Assembly (NCBI GenBank): GCA_008973525.1
Contig: WACJ01000072.1
Location: forward strand, 1,116,001 to 1,180,000
Reading direction: 5' to 3'
Source: Stenopsyche tienmushanensis
Lineage: Eukaryota > Arthropoda > Insecta > Trichoptera > Stenopsychidae
Length of the DNA stretch: 64,000 nt
Of this stretch, positions 23,121 to 36,203 are shown piece by piece. Under the pieces are notes generated by a model. It had not been told where the DNA came from. It worked only from the letters and a program-made list of their open reading frames with translations, and searched no databases. The position numbers and the translations under genes were made by a program. Position 1 is the first letter of the stretch. Each line of letters starts with the position of its first letter.

Positions 23121-23634
23121 CGCTAAAGTACAGCGAGAGTAGAGTTTAATAATTGTTCGTATATCTTTGTCCGCGAATTGATCTCTGCATTTGATAGAGG
23201 TGATGCGCTTCGTCATCGTCGCCAGTATTCTAATGACCCCCCCTGTGTAATTTCCGCGGCCGAATAAGGCGACAGTCGGGAACTGTCGCAGCGGCGAAAA
23301 CAACGAAATGACTGGGGTCCTCCTAAACTTAACACATATTTTTCTAAACGTATCTGCTTGAAATTTTAGCTTAGATCTTAAATACGCCTTTTGCAATTCT
23401 ATATGAAAGTATTTTTTATCAACCAACTGATTTAGCTATTTCATATGTATGGATTTAAAAATGGGAATCTATTTTTTATGAGCGGGAATAGTCGCACAAA
23501 TTTAAAAACGTCTTTGATTCAATGAAAAAAATACAGCAAAGCAAACAAACAAAATTATTTAAGACTAGCGAATAATAATTATTGAAAAAAAAAATGCAGT
23601 ACTTGGTTTATTGCTTCAGGTCACTCGCTTTCAC

Positions 23635-23905
23635 TTCATTTCACCAGACCAATACGCGCCAATATGGTGCATTCATACGGTATTTTTACTATGTCTATAT
23701 TATTCCCGCAAGTGTAGACAGTATGTTGACAAAGTTTTATCGTAATCGGATGAACGGTATGGAAGCGCATTAAATACGGACAAACAAATATTAATATTTA
23801 TATAATAGACTATGCCTATGCTACTCGCGCAATCTTTAACAATAAGTGGACGAAGTTTTATTGCAATATGATGAACAAAGAGAGACTCATTTTTATATAT
23901 TGGAA
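23635..23905 (-). mobile_element. Helitron-like 5' units, two in tandem (reverse)
   Basis: Two successive units, each with ATCGGATGAACGG-like sequence and AAATACGGACAAACAAA or a decayed form, joined at TATAATAGACTATGCCTATG. Small ORFs over them are incidental. Confidence 0.65.
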
Positions 23906-25687
23906 GACAAATAGCTACAAATCTGACACGAATTTGACCATTGGTGAGCATTTTTCTATATGAATAGTTTTTGCGCATTTTGAGCATATAAATCTCAGGC
24001 TACTCTAAATGACCATTTTTATGGAATCCATTTTGAAACACTCATCAAAAGCTAGTGTTTACAATCTGACTATAGTAAAATTGTTTTGTTGAATAAAAGC
24101 ATATTTATTAGATTGCATCGTTTATCTGTCATGTGTCCATAGGAACTCATTGGTAATAAAATTACTGAAAAAATATATTTATCATTTTCCAAATATATTT
24201 TAGCCGAATGTTTGTAGTTTTAAACTTCAGCCAAGGATAAACGTTCGATCATTTGTATTAAGAAGTATGTTTAAAATGTGGGTTGGACCACTATTGCAAT
24301 GTGCAGCTCATATCGGCTTCCATTTGTCTTAGTCTTCCATACAACAGCTTACAAAGACGTGGCTTCTACATCTTAACTTTTCCTAGGGGAAGATTAAACA
24401 GATCGCTTGAATTGTAAATTGAAATTTAATTATTTCCTAGTTGATTTTTTTAAAAATAAAATGTGCTAATAATATTTTCGCATTGTTCAATTTAGGGCTT
24501 GAAGAAGGATTTTAGATACTTAAATATTAAATTTGAGCTTCGTAAAGGTATCGAATTTATCTTTGACACTGTTGCGAAATATATTTTAATAAGCAAAGTT
24601 TTGTTTGTTGAACAATCAATAAAGGAACAATAATTACGCGAAAAATAAAAAAAATGAGAAATCCTTGAGCGAAATTTAAATATTAAACAAAACTTTTCTT
24701 ATTATATACAAATTGATTTTCACGAAGGAGCTAAAAAGGAATATGGGATAGAAAAGACTTGGCTTCAATACCAAAATAAACATAAGATGAAAATAAACAG
24801 AGAGAATACCCTTCCGGAAGATGTTCTATTAAGTTATATATGGACATACTCCGTTGCCCTTTTCTGTATATATTTTTGATCCACACTTTTGTACTCACTC
24901 GGAATATATTCCATAATAGAGGAATAGGACGAGGAAATGGATAAATATTATTTTCGGCCCAAATGAATTCAATTAATTGTTAGGATAAACATTATGGTAT
25001 CCTTCATAAAGATTTCTTGGAAAGGATAAGAAGCCCTAATACGCCTCCGTGGCTTTATTGTTGCGGATTCATTAAGAGCGTGGACTCATTTCGATTCAAA
25101 TGAGGCATATCATTGTGTGGAAATAAGATGAATAAATTGATCCTTTTATAAAATATTTATCAACGACCGTTCGAACGTATTGAATTTCGCGCCAATTGCC
25201 ACTTCATACAAATTGAACGATATTATGACACTTCTGCGAAATACCGGAGCATCCTTGAAATTTCAACTCTTTATATAATCAGATTATCGTCAAACACATC
25301 ATTAATTCTGTGTCTATGCACTTTGATAACTGCATATCATCAGGAACGTAGATGAATTTAATAAATGAATATAACGTTAGAGTTCAAAGATATTATGCCA
25401 GACTAATGTTTTTGCCAGAACATGTCAAATGATAATTTATAAATTAAGATTTTGATTAGTCTCATTTGTTACATAATGAAAAACACATTTTTCCTCTACA
25501 GTAACACAGAAACCGCATATTAGGGGAAAATTGCCTACAGTTTGAAGCAACAAGTGGCTGATTGTATGTGAGAATTTGATCAGGCCATGATTAGCGACTA
25601 ATTTCTATTTGTTTTAAATTTATAATCCAATATCTATTGAGATCATTTTTTAATATATGGTTAAAGATATACAAATATACCTATGTA
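23906..25687. other. AT-rich DNA, nothing recognised
   Basis: No gene or repeat family identified. Confidence 0.4.
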
Positions 25688-26640
25688 TTAGGGAGACCCA
25701 TAAGTAATCAATTATTTCGAATTGAAACAAAATTGTTACGCTTTTATTTTAATTATTCAATCAATTATATAATTTACATTATTATTTACAACTCTTTGCC
25801 ATCTTTCAGGCAAAGTTTCAATCTCTCTTTTATAAAAAGAGGCTGACTTTGACGAAAAATAGTTATTTAGGTGAATTTCAACTTCATTTACATTTCAAAT
25901 CGACTTATTTTCAATGAAGTGCCTAGAACTTTGAATAAATAATAATCAGACGGCGCAATATCTGGAGAATATGGCGAATGAGGTAGCAGTTCCCAATTGA
26001 GTTCCCTAATTTTTTCCTGGATTACTTTAGCTGCATGAGGTCTGACATTATCATGATGCAATATAACGCCTTTTCAGTTGATGAAATTTGTATGTTTTTC
26101 TAATAACTTTGCATTTATTCTGTCTAATTGTGAGCAATAAATTTGTGCATTGATAGTTTCTCCTAGTTTTGGAAACTCAAAGTGCATTATCCCACCACAA
26201 TCCCACCATATGCTCAAGAGAACCTTTTTTATAGTCAAAGAAGGTTTAGGAGTTGGTACAGCCGGTTAATTATTTGAAAGCCACTGCTTAGTTCGTTTAA
26301 CGTCGTATAATATCCATTTTTCATCACAAGTTATAATTCGGCGTAGAAAATGTAAAAAACACTTGTTGACTTTAAGAATTTTGCTGTAAACACCATAATT
26401 TTTCTTAGATGTCTGTATTGCATTACAACTCATTTTAAAGTGTAAGAGCATAAGATGACGAATATGTTCTTTTGACGTCTGTGTGTCTGAAATGGTGTAG
26501 ATAACGAGTTTACTTTTATCTGTTGGTGAATAAATGAGGTTTAGAGTCTACTCAATAAGATACAACCAAATGCACAACCTCTCTAGTCGATGCGTCAACG
26601 AAATGCTTCAAAATAATTGATTACTTATGGGGCCTCCTAA
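25688..26640 (-). mobile_element. Mariner element, full-length but dead
   Basis: The 953-bp element has inverted ends: TTAGGGAGACCCATAAGTAA at 25688, with the mirror image ending CTCCTAA at 26640. TA flanks both sides. The - strand retains a DD34D transposase in pieces: TCDEKWILYDVKRTKQWLSN (ORF 26266-26451), HHDNVRPHAAK near 26050 and YSPDIAPSDYYLF near 25950. All three catalytic Asp positions are visible, but in-frame stops and frameshifts break the gene. A solitary end of the same family sits at 8701. Confidence 0.92.
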
Positions 26641-26689
26641 TATAATGTTATTAAGAACGTAATATGAATTGAATATATTTGGGTAAGAT

Positions 26690-26940
26690 TTATGTGCTTA
26701 GATCCTGGACTCATATTGTAAAGGTTCGGGTTCAAATCAAGATTGTGGAGAAAAATTTCACCGTACCAACAAATTTGGGAGATCGGATATAATACTATTT
26801 CTGATCGACCGTCTCGATCCAGGTTTAGCCTGATTGTCTGGATTTGAAAAAGTAAAAGCTGAGGCGATTAATAAAGTTGTACAGGGATGCCCATGAGTAA
26901 GTGATTGAATTTGCAACAATAATTAAATTATCATTTATAT
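26690..26940 (+). repeat. tRNA-derived SINE-like repeat
   Basis: GGTTCGGGTTCAAATC near 26725 matches a pol III B box. The downstream body (GGCGATTAATAA, CCCATGAGTAAG, AAATTATCATT) is shared with 14430-14560. The A box is weak. Confidence 0.5.
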
Positions 26941-26943
26941 ATA

Positions 26944-27260
26944 ACTAGTTGGTACCCGGCGCGTTGAAATATAATTGCCACTCGATTTTTATATATAAGA
27001 TCTACTTAAAGTTAATTGCACTATACCTATATTATTTGAAAAAGTGCAAACAATAAGTTGGCAAAGTTTTATCGTAATCGAATGAACGGTATGGCAGCGC
27101 ATTAAATACGGACAAACAAACATTGATTTTTATATAATAAAAAACTATGCCTATGTTACTCGCGGAATCCTTAGCAATACGTGAACGAAGTTTTATCGCA
27201 ATTTGATGAACGGTATGGCAGCGCATTTCACATGAACAAAACCCAATTCATTTTTATATA
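26944..27260 (-). mobile_element. Helitron-like cluster: 57-bp micro-copy plus tandem 5' units
   Basis: 26944-27000 starts CTAG and ends TATATATAAGA before a T, so in reverse it is A|TCTTATATA…CTAG|T, a complete 57-bp copy. It is followed by two 5' units with ATGAACGGTATGGCAGCGCA, joined by ACTATGCCTATGTTACTCGC. Confidence 0.65.
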
Positions 27261-27551
27261 TTACGTGATAATTTTGCTACTCACTCATAGATTCCCTCCT
27301 CTCCTACCTTTCCAAATAATCCTATCCTTATTTCACCCCGTGTGGAAGGCAACGGGAAATCACCACATTAAAACCTTCTCCTAGTAAGATCAATCAATTA
27401 AAAAGACTTTGTCTGAAACTTTGGCTGAAAAACTTGCATTTCGAATCCAAGTTTTATGCATTACGATGGCGTTGTATCTGATAATTTATAAATGGAATGA
27501 TTAGGCATTTAAAGTACGTGTACGATGTTTGCTCTTTTTGGCACATCTTGC
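27261..27551. other. Unassigned DNA
   Basis: No gene recognised between the Helitron cluster and the LINE. Confidence 0.35.
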
Positions 27552-27560
27552 TGTGGACAA

Positions 27561-27562
<2 letters not shown>

Positions 27563-27591
<29 letters not shown>

Positions 27592-28541
27592 CCTGTGGGA
27601 GCGTAAATCTTCGCAAGACTTCCGGATAATGTTGCCATCATCCGGGGAGTGTGGAATTTACGTCTGCATGAGTTTCCATAAGGGAAACCCACCAGCCGCA
27701 CCTACCCACTAAATCGCTCCCTTTGGTCTCCTCTGTCCCCCTGGTATTGTTTTGCACATTGCTTCAAGGGTGACAGGTAGTCTAGCCATTTAATGGCCCT
27801 ATTCTATTGTTGAAGAGGCGCTCTGCGCCTCTCTCTTTCACTGTCTTCTTTGGCGCTCATGATGTCTTCTACATAGTCGCGCCAAAGGTCCCATTTTCTC
27901 TTGCTTTCCATCATGCTGTGGACCATGTTGTCAGCGTTGAGCTCGGTCACCCCGAGTGCTTGTTTCAGCAGTATTCTCTGGGGTGCCCAAGCCTCACAGC
28001 CAATGATGGTGTGCTCTGCGTCGTCGACCTCCGCTTGGCAGTGTTGGCACGTAGCGGATGGTTCTTTGCCAATCCGCATCAGGTACGCACCGAAGCATCC
28101 GTGCCCAGTGAGCACCTGCGTCAAGCGGTAGGTTGTTTCACCATGTTTCCGGGCCCTCCACCGACTTATGACCGGGATAAGTCGATGGGTCCATCTTCCC
28201 TTGCTGGACTGATCCCATCTCCGTTGCCAGGCTTCCCTCAGTTTCTGGTCATGTTCATTGCGACTTTTAGGATCTTCGTAGTCCAAGGCCCTCTTCTTTG
28301 CTTGGAGGTCCAGCGGGGGTATTCCAGCGATCACGAGCACCGCTTCTTCAGATACAGTTCTGTATGCTGCGGTGACTCGGAGCGCTCCCTGCCGCTGGAC
28401 CCCGGCCAGCTTCCTTCTGTAGCTTTCGTGTCTGAGCGACTCATGCCATATCGGGGCTCCGTACAGAAGGATCGAGTGTATTACCTCGTTTATGGTACGT
28501 CTTCTGCACGGTTTTGGCCCTCCAATATTGGGCATGAGCCA
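27563..28541 (-). mobile_element. 5'-truncated R1-type LINE with 12-bp target duplication
   Basis: On the + strand a 29-T run (27563-27591, the poly-A tail of the - strand element) is followed by the 3' UTR and coding end. The 12-mer TGTGGACAATCT occurs at 27552-27563 and 28542-28553, bracketing the insert exactly, so this is a target-primed insertion truncated at the 5' end. It is the same family as 38096-39144. Confidence 0.93.
27804..28541 (-). pseudogene. LINE ORF2 C-terminal part (after the reverse transcriptase core)
   Basis: Reads LMPNIGGPKPCRRR, SILLYGAPIWHE, AYRTVSEEAVLVIAG, RWTHRLIPVISRW and LTGHGCFGAYL, then the knuckle CQHCQAEVDDAEHTIIGC (CX2CX8HX4C). It ends in a normal stop. 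The RT catalytic motif and the endonuclease are absent by truncation. It is the C-terminal region of R1-clade ORF2. The long + strand ORF opposite it is antisense. Confidence 0.88.
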
Positions 28542-28553
28542 TGTGGACAATCT

Positions 28554-29757
28554 AATACGCTCATATATCACTTTATAGTCTAGATATGTTCCAAAAAAAC
28601 TTTGTTGTAAAAAGCCGTATAACAAAACATTATAGGCCGGAAATCGAAAACGTCCTATAGTTAAAAAAATGGTTATATCTGAATACTATTATAATATTTG
28701 ACGATTTGTTTTAAATTGAGTTTGTTCCCTTTAGCGATAAAAACACGTCACGTATCCGCGAGCGGAGCCTGCGTGTAATTAATGTGTTCAGACTTATTAG
28801 GGGTAAGAATTAAGGACGTAGAATGGTAATACAAGATAAATTGATTACAGCAAAAGGTTTGATTATGTCAATTCGATTTAATTTTGTGCGTTCGAAGCAC
28901 TAATTAAGGTATATTTCGTTGAATCAGCTCGGCAGAGCTTCGCGGCTCATTTTACGCTACAACAAGTCAAATTAACGAGCAACCTCTCGTACAAGTCGGC
29001 TTAGTTCGTTGGTCTCATAGAAAAAATTCATACTTGAAACGAACGCCATATTTATGCTACGTTAAAGTGCCAAAGGACTCTGGAATATCTTTAAGCTCGG
29101 CCCGAAAAAAGGTACGAATTCGAACTACGCCATGATGCCTGAATATAACGAGGGCGCTCCGACGTCCCCATAACTATTAAAAGTATCGAACTAACGATTC
29201 TAAAAGTCGAATAAAACCTATTGGCATCAATGGTGTTTATGGGTTGGGGATGGGGTGGTTGAGCAATCCGCATTTTGTGGTTTCGATCATTTTCGCGATG
29301 AAAGAAGGCGGCCGAGCGGGCGTGCAGGGTGATTTTATTTTTCATGAAATTCTATTAAAGTTTCCAACATGAATGCCATGGAACATTGCCAGCTTTCATG
29401 AGAATCGACTTAATACTGGACAAAACCCTTCATAGCGTGATGAAAATTTTATTCGCTTCACTGGAGATTCTTTCAGCAATAAAATCAAATATTAACCGAG
29501 ACCACGCTTATACATGAATTTAAAATCGCGTTCAACAATTTTGTACAATGATATAAGACGAAAAACGAAAAAGTAATAATATTTATAATCCGTTCATATT
29601 TTAAATATATACGTGTTTGTCAGTTATGTGTCGGTAGAAACGTTTCAAATTTTAAAATTATTTTAAGATAGACATGCAGTCGGGTAAACAGCGTCATTGT
29701 TGAGCTATTAAAAAACACTTATCAACTACAAAAGGGACCCCTGATGATTTTAATTAA
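28554..29757. other. Non-repetitive, GC-balanced stretch
   Basis: 28740-29450 has near-balanced base composition without repeats or a convincing ORF (for example GAATCAGCTCGGCAGAGC near 28920 and GGCGGCCGAGCGGGCG near 29308). It is a candidate conserved non-coding or regulatory block. No factor sites are assigned. Confidence 0.35.
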
Positions 29758-30450
29758 TCTAATATATAAAAATTATTTTTTGTTTGTTCGTATTTGATGT
29801 GCTTCCATACCGTTCATCCGATTGCGATAAAACTTTCTCAACTTATTGTTTACGCGTGCAGAATTAACATAAGCTTAATAAAAATATTGTTTGTGTATGT
29901 AATCTGTTATGCGTGCCGTTTAGCGTGTGCACTATGTTGGCGCATATTGGTCTGGTGGTTGCTAAGGTAAATAAAGTACAACGACCGTTGATTTGTTATG
30001 TATTTGTCAAGTGTTTGGTCTTCGGTGGACTATACCGTGAGGCGGTAATACACAAACGTCATCATTTTAATTCATACCTGGATCAATTTACAAAACAGTA
30101 ACATTTTGCAGTCCGGGTGTTCTGCTAAATCCACCACGACATGTAGCAACGTTACCATGCTTTTAGTGATAAAATCACTAAATATCATCAAAACTACATT
30201 TTGAAATTTAAAAAAAATCAAGGAAAAGATATTGTGTCCCAATGATTCCTACTGATATATAATTTTAATTTATATGTGTGCAGTTTTTGGAGCGAACATC
30301 AACAAAGCACAGAAACACACAGGGTATGCGTGCATGCTTCTCACATGGATAGCTGCATATGAGCCGCTCACGCTCAAATCATTTATTACCAGACGGTACG
30401 CACCACACGGAAAATATATTGTATTTACAAAAGCTCTTCATTATCATGGC
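29758..30450 (+). mobile_element. Helitron-like element, long copy, 3' end lost
   Basis: Begins A|TCTAATATATAAAAATTA. It has the 5' block, then CTTCGGTGGACTATACCG, GACATGTAGCAACG, and the internal segment GGGTATGCGTGCATGCTTCTC at 30270-30430. No CTAG end was found. The internal segment carries the short reading frame from 30274. Confidence 0.75.
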
Positions 30451-31698
30451 ATAGATTTAACAGTGTAGTCACTAAAAATTGAGACCTTCGAAAACGATCC
30501 GCAAAAAGCCTTTTGGTATCCTATATTTGATACATAGCCCCAGAAGAAATAGTCCAATATACATTGAAGATGATACTTTGTGGATGATATTGGATGTAAA
30601 TTCCACACAATTGGGCCTTTGAAAAACAGTCAAAAACTGATTGGCGAATAGAAGATAAAATTCAAGATTCAAATGGTATTGGATTTAATATAAATTTTTT
30701 GAAGCGTATCATGAAATATAGATAAAGTGATTTTGGTTTGGTATAGATTCAATAAAAATTGGCAATGTTTTAACAGTGATACATAAAATATACCAAGAGT
30801 TAAAAGATCTATAGTAGAATTGCAAAAAAAAAATGGTTTAACAACAACTTTAAGCCCGGCCAAACTTGCATTGAAAATTCTATTATAATATTGCATAAAT
30901 ATTCATGTATTTTTATTATAGAGGGCATTCCATAAAATATATTTAACGCATCCGCTTATGCTAAAACCTTCGATGATGATAAATTATGAGAGGCTGGAGT
31001 ATCTCTTTAGGGATTTATCTAAGTAAAATATTTCATCTTGGCTACTAAAAATCTCGATATTTATGAGGCAGGTTCGGTCGCCTTGACCGCCGCAACACTT
31101 TCCGCAAAATCTTTTCCGCATCAATTTTCCTCAGTTTTATGAAGTGTGCCATTGAAATATCCGAATGGAAAATGAAGCGATTCATTCTCAGGTCTGCCGG
31201 GTGTGAAAAACAGCGTAAAGTTGTGAGTTTAACTGAAAAATGAAACATATAAATCAGGGGCGCGAAAGGAAGCCCATCCTATGCAATAAAAACGCCGTGA
31301 ATATAAATCTTACGCGTAATAACTTCCTTTCGTCATAAAAATGTGTTCTTGCAATAAATACCCAATAAAAGTGGCACCATATGGCCGACGAGCAGTTTGC
31401 AGTAAAACTCTACGGAAAATCGTGGCTTGCATTTTCCGTCAACCTCCTATGAAAATGTCTGTAAATTATTGTTCAAGTCTTATAGAAGCCGAGAGCTGTC
31501 ATCTCTTTTAGCTCTAAGAATTGTAAAATGTCAAAAGTTAATTATATTTATGAATCAAACCGACGTTATTATGAAGGCAGTGAATCAACAGAAGCACTTA
31601 TGCGCCGCAATAAAACCAAGATGAAATCGATGATTCTTGGATAAGCGAGCTTCAATGCTGCTATTAAACGATATTTTTATATTCATTTTTATTTTATA
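30451..31698. other. Non-repetitive DNA with a GC-balanced block
   Basis: 31045-31450 is more GC-balanced and contains several AATAAAA/CATAAAA-like words (31285-31380). It could be an enhancer-type block. No gene is supported. Confidence 0.35.
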
Positions 31699-31939
31699 CT
31701 AGCGTATACCTGACATGCATTGCATTGCCATATGTAATTATTTAAAAAAAAAAAGATCCCATGGTTTATTGTTTCAGACCACGTGTAGCATGTGCACACT
31801 TATTCTAGCCTACTTCTACTGATTTTAAAACGTTCACAAAAGTACGTACAATAACTTTCCAAAGTTTCATCGCAATCGGATCAACGGTATGGCAGCGCAT
31901 AAAATACGAACAAACAAACATTGATTTTTATATATAAGA
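31699..31939 (-). mobile_element. Complete short Helitron-like copy (241 bp)
   Basis: In reverse orientation it runs A|TCTTATATATAAAAATCAAT … GCAATGCATGTCAGGTATACG-like … CTAG|T. Both ends and the A/T insertion site are intact. Confidence 0.75.
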
Positions 31940-32219
31940 TTGACTGTATAAGTACCTAAAGAATTAATAAACAGACGCTAAAAATTCTATTAACAAGATA
32001 AAATTCTTTATTTTTGATGTGAAATTTCTATAGGCGTAATAAGGTCACGGAAAATGAAATCCAACCGCCACTTGGTCGGCAAGATAAGTAGAATTGTTTG
32101 TATTCATTATACTACTGCTTTGAATTTTTCATCAGGTTCAAGTAGTTCAAAATGAATTACTTCAATTCAATCCTATCAAATAAAGGACCTTTTTATGGTC
32201 AATAATGATTTAAAGGACG

Positions 32220-32585
32220 TTTTTGGAGCGATGACATTCTTTACCACGGAAGTCCTAAATCTTGAACAAGTGTTTTGCAACAAAAAAATTAAACATGTTT
32301 TTACTTTGTATAATATTTTGTATAACTAAGACTAAAATTAAGAAGAAATATTAAAAAATAAAAAAATAGTAAGCGATCGAAAAAAGTTGTATGTTTTTAC
32401 CAACATTTTTTGTAGTTTTTTGTTAATTAAATAAACATTTTTGAATATTTTTGGATAATTGTAGTCTATACGATGAAGACATTTATTATACACGTGTCTG
32501 CCAAATTTCATAAATAATGCTAATCTAGGGCGTATGTGAGCACTTCCATGAGCTTGAAAAATGTAGTTTCGAAAAAAACGCAATC
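32220..32585 (-). repeat. Family G element, copy 3 (partial, reverse)
   Basis: Inverted match to the interior of 5019-5631: ACATTCTTTACCACGGAAGT, TAATATTTTGTATAACTAAGAC, CAACATTTTTTGTAG, GTAGTCTATACGATGAAGAC and CTTCCATGAGCTTG. Both terminal repeats are missing or decayed. Confidence 0.7.
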
Positions 32586-33044
32586 CATTTCATATCTGGA
32601 CAACAAAAGTGCGTAGATTCATGTCAAAAGTATATTCCTTGTTTTACTCTTTGACTATTATTTTGTATTTCGATAAACGGAATTTGTTTGCTATCAATCT
32701 CTCTCTTGTTTGGTTGCACAGCATGGTTAAACACTGATACCCTGACACACAGAAATTATTCGTATTCGAGCATTTTGGAGTGATCAATGAACCAAATGGC
32801 GATCGTTGTTTGCAGCTCTCATTAGTTTCGCAAGCGACGATATCGTATTGAAGCACTCTAAGGGTTAATTAATTTATTTATATACGGTGAAGTTGCTCCT
32901 GAAACAGTTCAAGCTTAGTTAACGTTTCCCCACAGATTGAAGTCAACAACTCATCATGTATTTTTTTGATCTTTCCCATTCTAGAAACATCTCTTAGATC
33001 CCCATCGATTTTTTAACACTTATGAAGGCTTACAAATGTCTATT
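32586..33044. other. Unassigned DNA
   Basis: Nothing recognised. Confidence 0.35.
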
Positions 33045-33245
33045 TGTAATTGCTGTTCATCAGATTGCAATAAAACTTCGTCCATTTATTGCTAAAGATT
33101 GCGCGAGTAACATAGGTATAGTATAATATATAAAAATCAATGTTTGTTTGTCTGTATTTAATGCGCTTCCATACCGTTAATTCGATTGCGATGAAATGTT
33201 GCCAACTTATTGTTTGCACTCTCTTGAATAATATAGGTACAGTAC
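33045..33245 (+). mobile_element. Helitron-like 5' units, two in tandem
   Basis: A partial unit ending GATTGCGCGAGTAACATAGG is followed directly by a second, TATAATATATAAAAATCAAT… with CCATACCGTTAATTCGATTG. Confidence 0.65.
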
Positions 33246-34115
33246 AATTAACGATTATTAAGTAATTTTGACGCGTTCCTAGTATTCCTTAAGGAATTTC
33301 CGATCGAGAAATGCTAATGCGTATTATCTCGTAAAAGGATTCAAGTTTGAATTATTATTCCACGTAGTATAATTAAAATATATATTGTGTGATAATGAGC
33401 GTATAATATATTCCAATTTTAATTATTTGCCATTAGTTTTATGTTTATTTTATGTGTACTTTATATTCGGAATATAATTTGTTCAATATTGTTGGATAAT
33501 TTGAACAATATAGCCTTTGGCCTTGGCCACCTACCTACCCCATAACGAGGGTTCCGCCCTCGGTGCAGGGTTTCCTATGTTTATGCTAATAGCTTCAGAT
33601 ATTTTTCAGACATTTACACTAAACAGAATATGGAAATTGATTTCTTACCCTCGTGAAAACGGCAACAACTTTCCACGAAATTATAAGCGCTGTCTAGCGT
33701 ATATGTGGCATTAGAAAATGTTCATGCAAATAAGTTGTCCTTATTTCGTTTCCCCGCAAAAATTATCGTACGCTGTGCAAAATATAAATTTATGATTACA
33801 TTTCCCAGAGGGATGTGTGTACATTATCAAGGCTAGAATGGCACTGATGTAAACTTTCTACGGGTTCGTTAATATCACCCTAAGGTCTCTGTCTTTCTTT
33901 CAGCCCTCGGATAAGAATATTTTAAAAGCGGTACAATGATAAATTCCGGTTGTATCTTACAAAAATAGAATTGCCCAAGTTTTGTAATTTTATTTACTTC
34001 CCTCTGTTTCCACAGTTAGAAAATTCCTTTTTGAGCAACTTCCAGTAAACAGTTGCACTTTGAAAATATTATTTCGGAACAGAAATTGAGTCTCTCAATA
34101 TCATTTTTTATACTA
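33246..34115. other. Non-repetitive DNA
   Basis: No gene supported. A GC-balanced block at about 33515-33900 has no coding signature. Confidence 0.35.
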
Positions 34116-34875
34116 CTAGTGATTACCCGGCATGCGTTGCAATGTCACACAAAGTAAGAGAGTTTTTATGTTTATATTCTATTTATTGAATACAATATTT
34201 TTTAGAAAACACAATATTTTTCCGTGTGGTGCGTACCATTTGGTAATAAATGAGAAGCCGTGAGCAGCTCATATACAGCTATCCACGTGAGAAGCATGCA
34301 CGCATGCCCTGTGTGCTCCTGTGCTTTGTTGATGCTCGCACCGAAAACTGCACACATTTAAATTAAAATTACATATCAGTAAGAATCATTGGGACACAAT
34401 ATCTTTTCCTTGATTTTTTTTAAATTTCAAAATGTAGTTTTGATGATATTATTCATCATTTTATCACTAAAAGCATGGTACCGTTGCTACATGTCGTGGT
34501 GGATTTAGCAGACCACCCGGACTGCAAAATATTAATGTTTTGTAAATTGATCCAGGTATGAATTAAAATGATAACGTTTGTGTGTTACCGCTTCACGGTA
34601 TAGTCCACCGAAGACCGAACACTTGGCAAACACATAAAAAATCAACGGTTGTGATGCTCTATTTACTTAAGCAACCATCATACTAATATGCGCCAACATA
34701 GTGCATACACTAAATGTCTTTCATAACAAATTGAATACACAAACAATACTTTTACTATGCCTATGTTATTTCTAAAAGTATAAAAAATAAGTTGACAAAA
34801 TTTTATTGCAATCGGATGAACGGTATGACAGCGCATTAAATACGAACAAACAAAGAATAATTTTTATGTATTAGA
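34116..34875 (-). mobile_element. Complete Helitron-like element (760 bp)
   Basis: The best-preserved long copy. In reverse it begins A|TCTAATACATAAAAATTATT and ends ATTGCAACGCATGCCGGGTA, ATCACTAG|T. TC/CTAG ends without inverted repeats or target duplication, inserted between A and T, are Helitron hallmarks. There is no Rep-helicase gene, so it is non-autonomous. The internal segment with the short reading frame (ATG at 34357, leftward) is present. Confidence 0.82.
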
Positions 34876-35110
34876 TTATTGTCGTCTATTTTTTTTAAGA
34901 GCACCTCAAAATTCATTTTTGTTCCTTAAGGAGGCTTTAATAAATTTTTGAATGTCATCAAACGATCATAATTGTACATTTTGCATATATTTGGATGGAA
35001 AGTTGGTGCACATTGTTAAAGCATGAAGTGCATTTAATTAAGCGTTCGCAACTACGAACAATCGTGGCTGTCTCTTCCTCTCGTTTTAATACAATCTGAA
35101 AGATAATTAA

Positions 35111-35796
35111 CCCCTCAGTGACCATAAGCTTAAATAAAATTAATATATTAATAATATTTGTTTGGAAGATATCTATATATATATCTTTTATTCCATGAGC
35201 GTATTTGACATCATTCTGATCAATTAGTTTGCATCTACACTAAAAAAAATATTTTTTACAATAAATCATCATCAACATAATCGTTAAAGTATTATCATAC
35301 ATTTGATAGACATTGAGATCCTTAATAGTGCTCCTTAAGTTTAAATATTTGAAGCATATCATGTGGAAAGAAAATTATTTGCTTATATTGACATTGGATA
35401 ATTAAGTTCTTTTTATCCATCAGGACCACAGCGTCGTGTATGAAGCTTATATTTAACACTATCGTCGCCCAACATGAATCGGTGTTGTTTCTCATGGGGT
35501 CCCAATTCGATAGTCGGAGTGTAAACAGAAGGAATTGCGATGCGATATTATAACGCACGGGATAAACACAAACGACATGTGGCGCATCTTCTCTCAGATG
35601 GTGATCTTTGTTAGATCGATAAGCTTGATTCTGTCTTGACAAGGGTAGGAATGTAAGTTTAGAGGGCGATCTCGAAAGATATTTAGACAGTAGATAGAAG
35701 TTAACATTTGTAAGTCGTTATAGAAATACGTAACAATGAGACGCTGGATTCGCTTTTCGGACACGCGCATATCTGGTGGACGCAGCGTTGAAAGAG
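35111..35796. mobile_element. TTAA-flanked element remnant including repeat family C copy
   Basis: TTAA at 35107-35110 precedes CCCCTCAGTGACC, and GTTGAAAGAG precedes TTAA at 35797-35800. The ends match only loosely. 35405-35575 copies 11940-12090 (GAAGCTTATATTTAACACTA, CCCAACATGAATCGGTGTTG). Limits are tentative. Confidence 0.45.
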
Positions 35797-36114
35797 TTAA
35801 ATAAATAAATACTATCGATAGCACAAAATATCATTATCAGTCGATGAATTTGGCTTAATGAACTATACAATCGTGCGATGTATGCAGGAAGCTCTCCGTC
35901 TCTGTCTCCCATACACAGTTACCGAACTGCGCTACGTTTTATCTGTCTTGGCTCTTTTCGAGATGTTGCTCTTTCTGAATTACTGGAATTCGCTCGCAAA
36001 TACGCGATCATACTACCATACATATTAATAATGAGCTTTTTTTAAAAAATGAGTATTAAAATGATGAAATAAAGATTTGTATTGTAAATATGATATTATA
36101 ATCGAAACCAAGTA

Positions 36115-36201
36115 GAAATTTGATGATTTGAATTATTTGGGTTTTCCAGTAATCCGTGTTTGTCCTCCACGACATTCCTCCGGATAATCGAGAGTCTACT
36201 G
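36115..36201 (+). repeat. Tigger/pogo-like terminal fragment
   Basis: CCGGATAATCGAGAGTCTACTG followed by TA is the counterpart of the end at 20231-20258. No transposase is attached. Confidence 0.6.
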
Positions 36202-36203
36202 TA

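Noticed and set aside
27807..28583. 258-codon + strand ORF over the LINE
   Set aside because: Antisense of the LINE ORF2 C-terminus, which has recognisable motifs on the - strand; the same shadow occurs at 38291-38926.
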